This document shows positions 61,163 to 64,000 of a stretch of DNA of 64,000 nucleotides, piece after piece. Positions within the stretch are counted from its first letter, which is position 1; each line of letters begins with the position of its first letter. This DNA is from Marininema mesophilum (GTDB lineage Bacteria > Bacillota > Bacilli > Thermoactinomycetales > DSM-45169). The translations under genes were made by a program, and so were the position numbers. The DNA lies in contig NZ_FNNQ01000004.1 in assembly GCF_900106775.1 (NCBI RefSeq), positions 124,001-188,000 on the forward strand. The letters are read 5' to 3'. Under the pieces are notes generated by a model. The model made no database searches. It was not told the origin of the DNA and saw nothing but the letters and a program-made list of their open reading frames with translations.

Positions 61163-62194
61163 ATGACCTTGCAGAAAACGGCTGTGTTGGGAGCGGGGAG
61201 TTGGGGAACTGTCTTAGCATCGGTACTTGCAGAGAATGGACATGACGTGATGCTTTGGGCTCGGCGAGAAGATGCTGCTGTGGAGATTAACCTACACCGT
61301 ACCAACTCGAAGTATCTACCTGGTGCCAAATTGCCAAGCGCGCTTTGTGCGACCCATTCTCTTGTAGAGGCTGTAACCGGGAGGGAGTTTATCCTTATGG
61401 TGGTTCCTTCCCAATCTGTGCGAGAGGTTGCTCGAGAAGTAGCTCCCCACCTTTCATCAGAGGCACTAGTGACCCATGCGGCCAAAGGATTTGAACTCTC
61501 ATCATTAAAAAGAATCACCGAAGTACTCCAGGAAGAGCTTCCATCGGGTGTGGCTAATCGAGTTGCGGTGTTGTCTGGGCCAAGTCACGCCGAGGAGGTA
61601 ATCTGTCATTCACCTACGACTGTCGTCGTGGCTTCAGAAAATTCTGAGGCAGCAGAACGGACGCAAGCCTTGTTGAACAACTCTACGCTACGCGTCTATA
61701 CTCACCCTGATGTGATTGGGGTAGAGATCGGTGGTTCATTAAAAAATATTATCGCTCTTGGAGCTGGTCTCTCGGATGGACTTGGATTTGGAGATAATGC
61801 AAAAGCGGCATTGATCACCCGAGGGTTAGCGGAGATGGCCCGTTTAGGGATGGCGATGGATGCTAAGCCGATAACATTTGCTGGTCTATCTGGGGTAGGA
61901 GATCTCGTTGCGACTTGCACAAGCAAACATAGCCGTAATTGGCGCGCTGGAAACCTGCTCAGTCAGGGTTATAGCCTTGATGAGATGCTACAGCAGATGG
62001 GGATGGTTGTGGAAGGGGTAAAAACTACACAGGCAGCCTACCGCCTTGCACAGAAGCATGGGGTTGAAATGCCGATTACTGAGGAACTGAGCAAGGTTCT
62101 TTTTGAGGGTAAAGATCCTCGCCGTGCAGTGGAGGATTTGATGGCGCGAGACATGACGGATGAGATGGAAGAGATGATTAAGCTCAGCTATTGA
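61163..62194 (+). CDS. gpsA: NAD(P)H glycerol-3-phosphate dehydrogenase
   Basis: 343 aa. Makes sn-glycerol-3-phosphate from dihydroxyacetone phosphate, feeding PlsY just upstream and PlsC at 55 kb. Nucleotide motif LGAGSWGTVLA, catalytic lysine region GGSLKNIIALGAGL and substrate segment SRNWRAGNLL. RBS GGAGGAAGGGG. Followed by a bidirectional terminator. Confidence 0.95.
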   Translation: MTLQKTAVLGAGSWGTVLASVLAENGHDVMLWARREDAAVEINLHRTNSKYLPGAKLPSALCATHSLVEAVTGREFILMVVPSQSVREVAREVAPHLSSEALVTHAAKGFELSSLKRITEVLQEELPSGVANRVAVLSGPSHAEEVICHSPTTVVVASENSEAAERTQALLNNSTLRVYTHPDVIGVEIGGSLKNIIALGAGLSDGLGFGDNAKAALITRGLAEMARLGMAMDAKPITFAGLSGVGDLVATCTSKHSRNWRAGNLLSQGYSLDEMLQQMGMVVEGVKTTQAAYRLAQKHGVEMPITEELSKVLFEGKDPRRAVEDLMARDMTDEMEEMIKLSY

Positions 62195-62323
62195 AAGAAC
62201 GGAATTGTCGCAAGGAAAAGAGCGTTATCATACGCTGTAAGAGGCTCTGATTCATCAGTCGGAAATAAGTTTGACCGGGGGAAGTAGGGACCAGTTACCT
62301 CTCGGGACGGCTGGGGATCAGAG

Positions 62324-62362
62324 AGCAGGGGTAACGCGGATTTCGCGTTACCCCTGCTTTTG
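62324..62362. terminator. Terminator shared by convergent genes
   Basis: AGCAGGGGTAACGCG / CGCGTTACCCCTGCTTTT with a 5-nt loop. On the minus strand it overlaps the last codons of the convergent gene. Confidence 0.9.
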
Positions 62363-62905
62363 TTTGGATTCTTGTTCCGATGTTTTTGCCATACCAGAAA
62401 GAAGTTGTTGCACAATGGGAGATTGGATCAATTTGAATATTTGACTGATGCCAAAGGAACCGCCGCCGCCTCTAGGAAGTTCATCTGGCAAATTGAGTCG
62501 TGGGATCTCTCCATCCTCTTCGGGTGGTTTGATCAGGCGCAGACGAGGGCGACGTCTTGGGCCTCCAAATAGTCCGGGTGCATTACGGCGGCCCATAAAG
62601 GTGTTTGCAATCTCAAACATTTGATAAGCGTTGCTCATGATTTTTTCCATCCGCTGTAGAGAATCACTTAATTGTTGAACAGTAGAGCGAATGGTGTAGA
62701 AACTGCTTATCACATTGGCTAAGTTGGGTGTAGTAAACGTTGGAGTTTCTTTCTTTCCAGCTGGTGAGCTTCGCTCAGGTTCTAACTTCTTTGGTGGACG
62801 ATTAGATGACTGAGAAGATCTTACGGACTTAGGGACTTTCTTTGGCCGGTTTGCCCGGGTGCGTTTTGTAGGCGACTGGCGGTTTTGCCTAACGGGGCTA
62901 CTCAT
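62348..62905 (-). CDS. Basic, low-complexity protein of unknown function
   Basis: 185 aa. The first 60 residues are rich in Arg, Lys, Ser and Pro (KRTRANRPKKVPKS, SNRPPKKLEPE) and probably disordered. A central helical part has STVQQLSDSLQRMEKIMSNA, then GLFGGPRRRPRLRLIK, and the C-terminus has ISQIFKLIQSPIVQQLLSG. Such features recall small spore-coat proteins, and it sits beside yph/spo genes, but no family is certain. Start 62905 follows GGGGAGGATAAG. Confidence 0.6.
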   Translation of the reverse strand: MSSPVRQNRQSPTKRTRANRPKKVPKSVRSSQSSNRPPKKLEPERSSPAGKKETPTFTTPNLANVISSFYTIRSTVQQLSDSLQRMEKIMSNAYQMFEIANTFMGRRNAPGLFGGPRRRPRLRLIKPPEEDGEIPRLNLPDELPRGGGGSFGISQIFKLIQSPIVQQLLSGMAKTSEQESKQKQG

Positions 62906-63050
62906 TACTTATCCTCCCCTTCGGGCTGTTGTCTCCCTATCCTATGCTAATATCCCATCATCGATCTAGGACAATCGCCCTTATGATTGGTAGGCAGATG
63001 TGGATTTGCTATACTGAGGATACATGGAAAGGAAAAGAAGGTGAATCTTT

Positions 63051-63212
63051 ATGATGGAGTCGTTTATTGCTATTGTCTTGTTGTTATTGGCCAATTTCAC
63101 TATTGTGTGGACGCGTCAGTTGAGCAAAGGTTGGATTCGGGTTGTTTTATCGATTACGGCTTTTCTTTTACTCATCCCAGCTTTTTTGTTTGGGATTAGA
63201 GCATTGTTGTAG
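63051..63212 (+). CDS. yphE: YphE-like small membrane protein (DUF2768)
   Basis: 53 aa with two transmembrane helices: FIAIVLLLLANFTIVWTRQL, and then VVLSITAFLLLIPAFLFGI. RBS GAAGGTG. Its size, topology and place between gpsA and yphF match B. subtilis yphE. Starts at one of two adjacent ATG codons. Confidence 0.75.
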   Translation: MMESFIAIVLLLLANFTIVWTRQLSKGWIRVVLSITAFLLLIPAFLFGIRALL

Positions 63213-63248
63213 CCAGAGATGAGTGCATCAAGACTGGGGGACAGAGAG

Positions 63249-63956
63249 ATGAAGCAACGAATATGGGTGGCAGGATTGCTATTGATTCTCCTATTGGTGA
63301 CAGGCTGTGTACGTACCGATGAATTTAATGAACGAACAGCAAAAAATTTGCCACAGGAAGTACAACAGGTCCAAACTGCGATTGATGAATATGTGAAGGG
63401 TACCCCTGTTTTGCCCCTTAAATCTGCTCAGGGTCCTTCATTGTATCAAAAATACCTCATCGATTTTGATAAGTTAAAGGGTTATCTAGCGGATTCTCCT
63501 AGCAACTCCTTTGAGAAGGGTGGTCGCTACGTCTTTGTGATAGCGGATCCAGGTAAGCGTCCAAAGGTTCGAGTGATGGATCTGAGGGTCACGGATAAGA
63601 TACGGGATTTGCAGGTGAAAGTAAACGCTTACAAGGATCGAGAAAAAAAGCTTCCTTTTGGTAAAAAAGAAGGAGGAGGTTTTTATTCATTGGATTTCAA
63701 ATCCCTTGATGCGGATCCATTGCTGATTCCAAGTCCTTACCATAGCCAGATCAAACTTCCTATTATCCTTGATAAAAAAGGTCAGCTCTTTATTGACTAC
63801 CGTTCAGAAGTGATGCAAGCCTTGGAAAATGAAAAAAAGAAACCTTCTATTCATAAGGATTTGCGTGAGCTCCTTTGGAAGGACTCTCTCTTTGTACCTG
63901 CCTATTCTCCAAAAATGATTAACAAGGGCAAAGATCCTGTATTCCAGCCTGAATAA
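63249..63956 (+). CDS. yphF: YphF-like lipoprotein
   Basis: 235 aa. Lipoprotein signal MKQRIWVAGLLLILLLVTGC with lipobox LVTGC, so anchored on the outer face of the membrane. The mature part is hydrophilic with DFDKLKGYLADSPSNSFEKG and YVFVIADPGKRPKVRVMDL. ATG 63249 follows GGGGGACAG; a longer in-frame start 30 bp upstream would hide the signal peptide. Position before the expected spoIVA region matches Bacillus yphF. The start is inside and the end complete in this window. Confidence 0.85.
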   Translation: MKQRIWVAGLLLILLLVTGCVRTDEFNERTAKNLPQEVQQVQTAIDEYVKGTPVLPLKSAQGPSLYQKYLIDFDKLKGYLADSPSNSFEKGGRYVFVIADPGKRPKVRVMDLRVTDKIRDLQVKVNAYKDREKKLPFGKKEGGGFYSLDFKSLDADPLLIPSPYHSQIKLPIILDKKGQLFIDYRSEVMQALENEKKKPSIHKDLRELLWKDSLFVPAYSPKMINKGKDPVFQPE

Positions 63957-64000
63957 GTAGGAATTACATATCTTTACATTCCGCAACTAAAGCAAATGTA

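Overview
The window looks like a chromosomal segment of a Gram-positive, endospore-forming member of the Bacillales. The evidence is a Bacillus-like gene order at the right end (mecA, gudB, ypdA, ansA, ypeB, cmk, plsC, ypfD, yphA, YIEGIA gene, der, plsY, gpsA, yphE, yphF), ResD/ResE at the left edge, a serine T-box, spore genes (ypeB, the YIEGIA pair) and a bacillithiol-type reductase (ypdA). The family cannot be fixed from the sequence. Thermoactinomycetaceae-like relatives are a guess.

Layout. 1-2.6 kb: resDE. 2.7-8 kb: accessory stretch with a sulfotransferase, a GNAT enzyme, a decayed small gene, a secreted aerolysin/ETX-MTX2-type pore-forming toxin, a small secreted cysteine protein and a phage small-terminase remnant. 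8-14.5 kb: an SDR, the serine biosynthesis pair (class V aminotransferase and serA) behind a serine T-box, and a UvrD-family helicase. 14.5-34.1 kb: a toxin-complex (Tc) island. Two related small genes of unknown function are followed by a three-gene operon: a fused TcB-TcC protein of 2584 aa, then TcA split into 2434 and 1081 aa polypeptides. An imperfect direct repeat of about 60 bp lies on both sides of the operon. 34.3-39.2 kb: a sugar-nucleotide dehydratase, a Nudix hydrolase, a murG paralogue broken by a one-base frameshift, and a two-component system. 39.2-45.6 kb: a decay zone with an IS150-like element, a 12-bp tandem repeat, a small P-loop protein, an operon of MFS exporter, 45-aa membrane protein and LLM flavoenzyme, an HxlR regulator cut by an IS3 transposase, and a glycoside hydrolase tail. 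45.6-64 kb: core genes, including ppa, a ferredoxin, tRNA-Ser, tRNA-Met and the Bacillales block listed above.

How the genes work together. In the known Tc mechanism TcA forms the receptor-binding injection channel and the TcB-TcC cocoon holds an autocleaved C-terminal toxin. Here the predicted cargo has a nuclease-like motif (D2336, E2352-x-K2354), followed by a five-fold 14-residue proline-rich repeat and a further 75-residue tail. Together with the ETX/MTX2-type toxin this suggests activity against invertebrate or other eukaryotic cells (inference). The many pseudogenes, IS fragments and phage traces at 2.7-8 kb and 39-45.6 kb mark those stretches as insertion hot spots between conserved core blocks.
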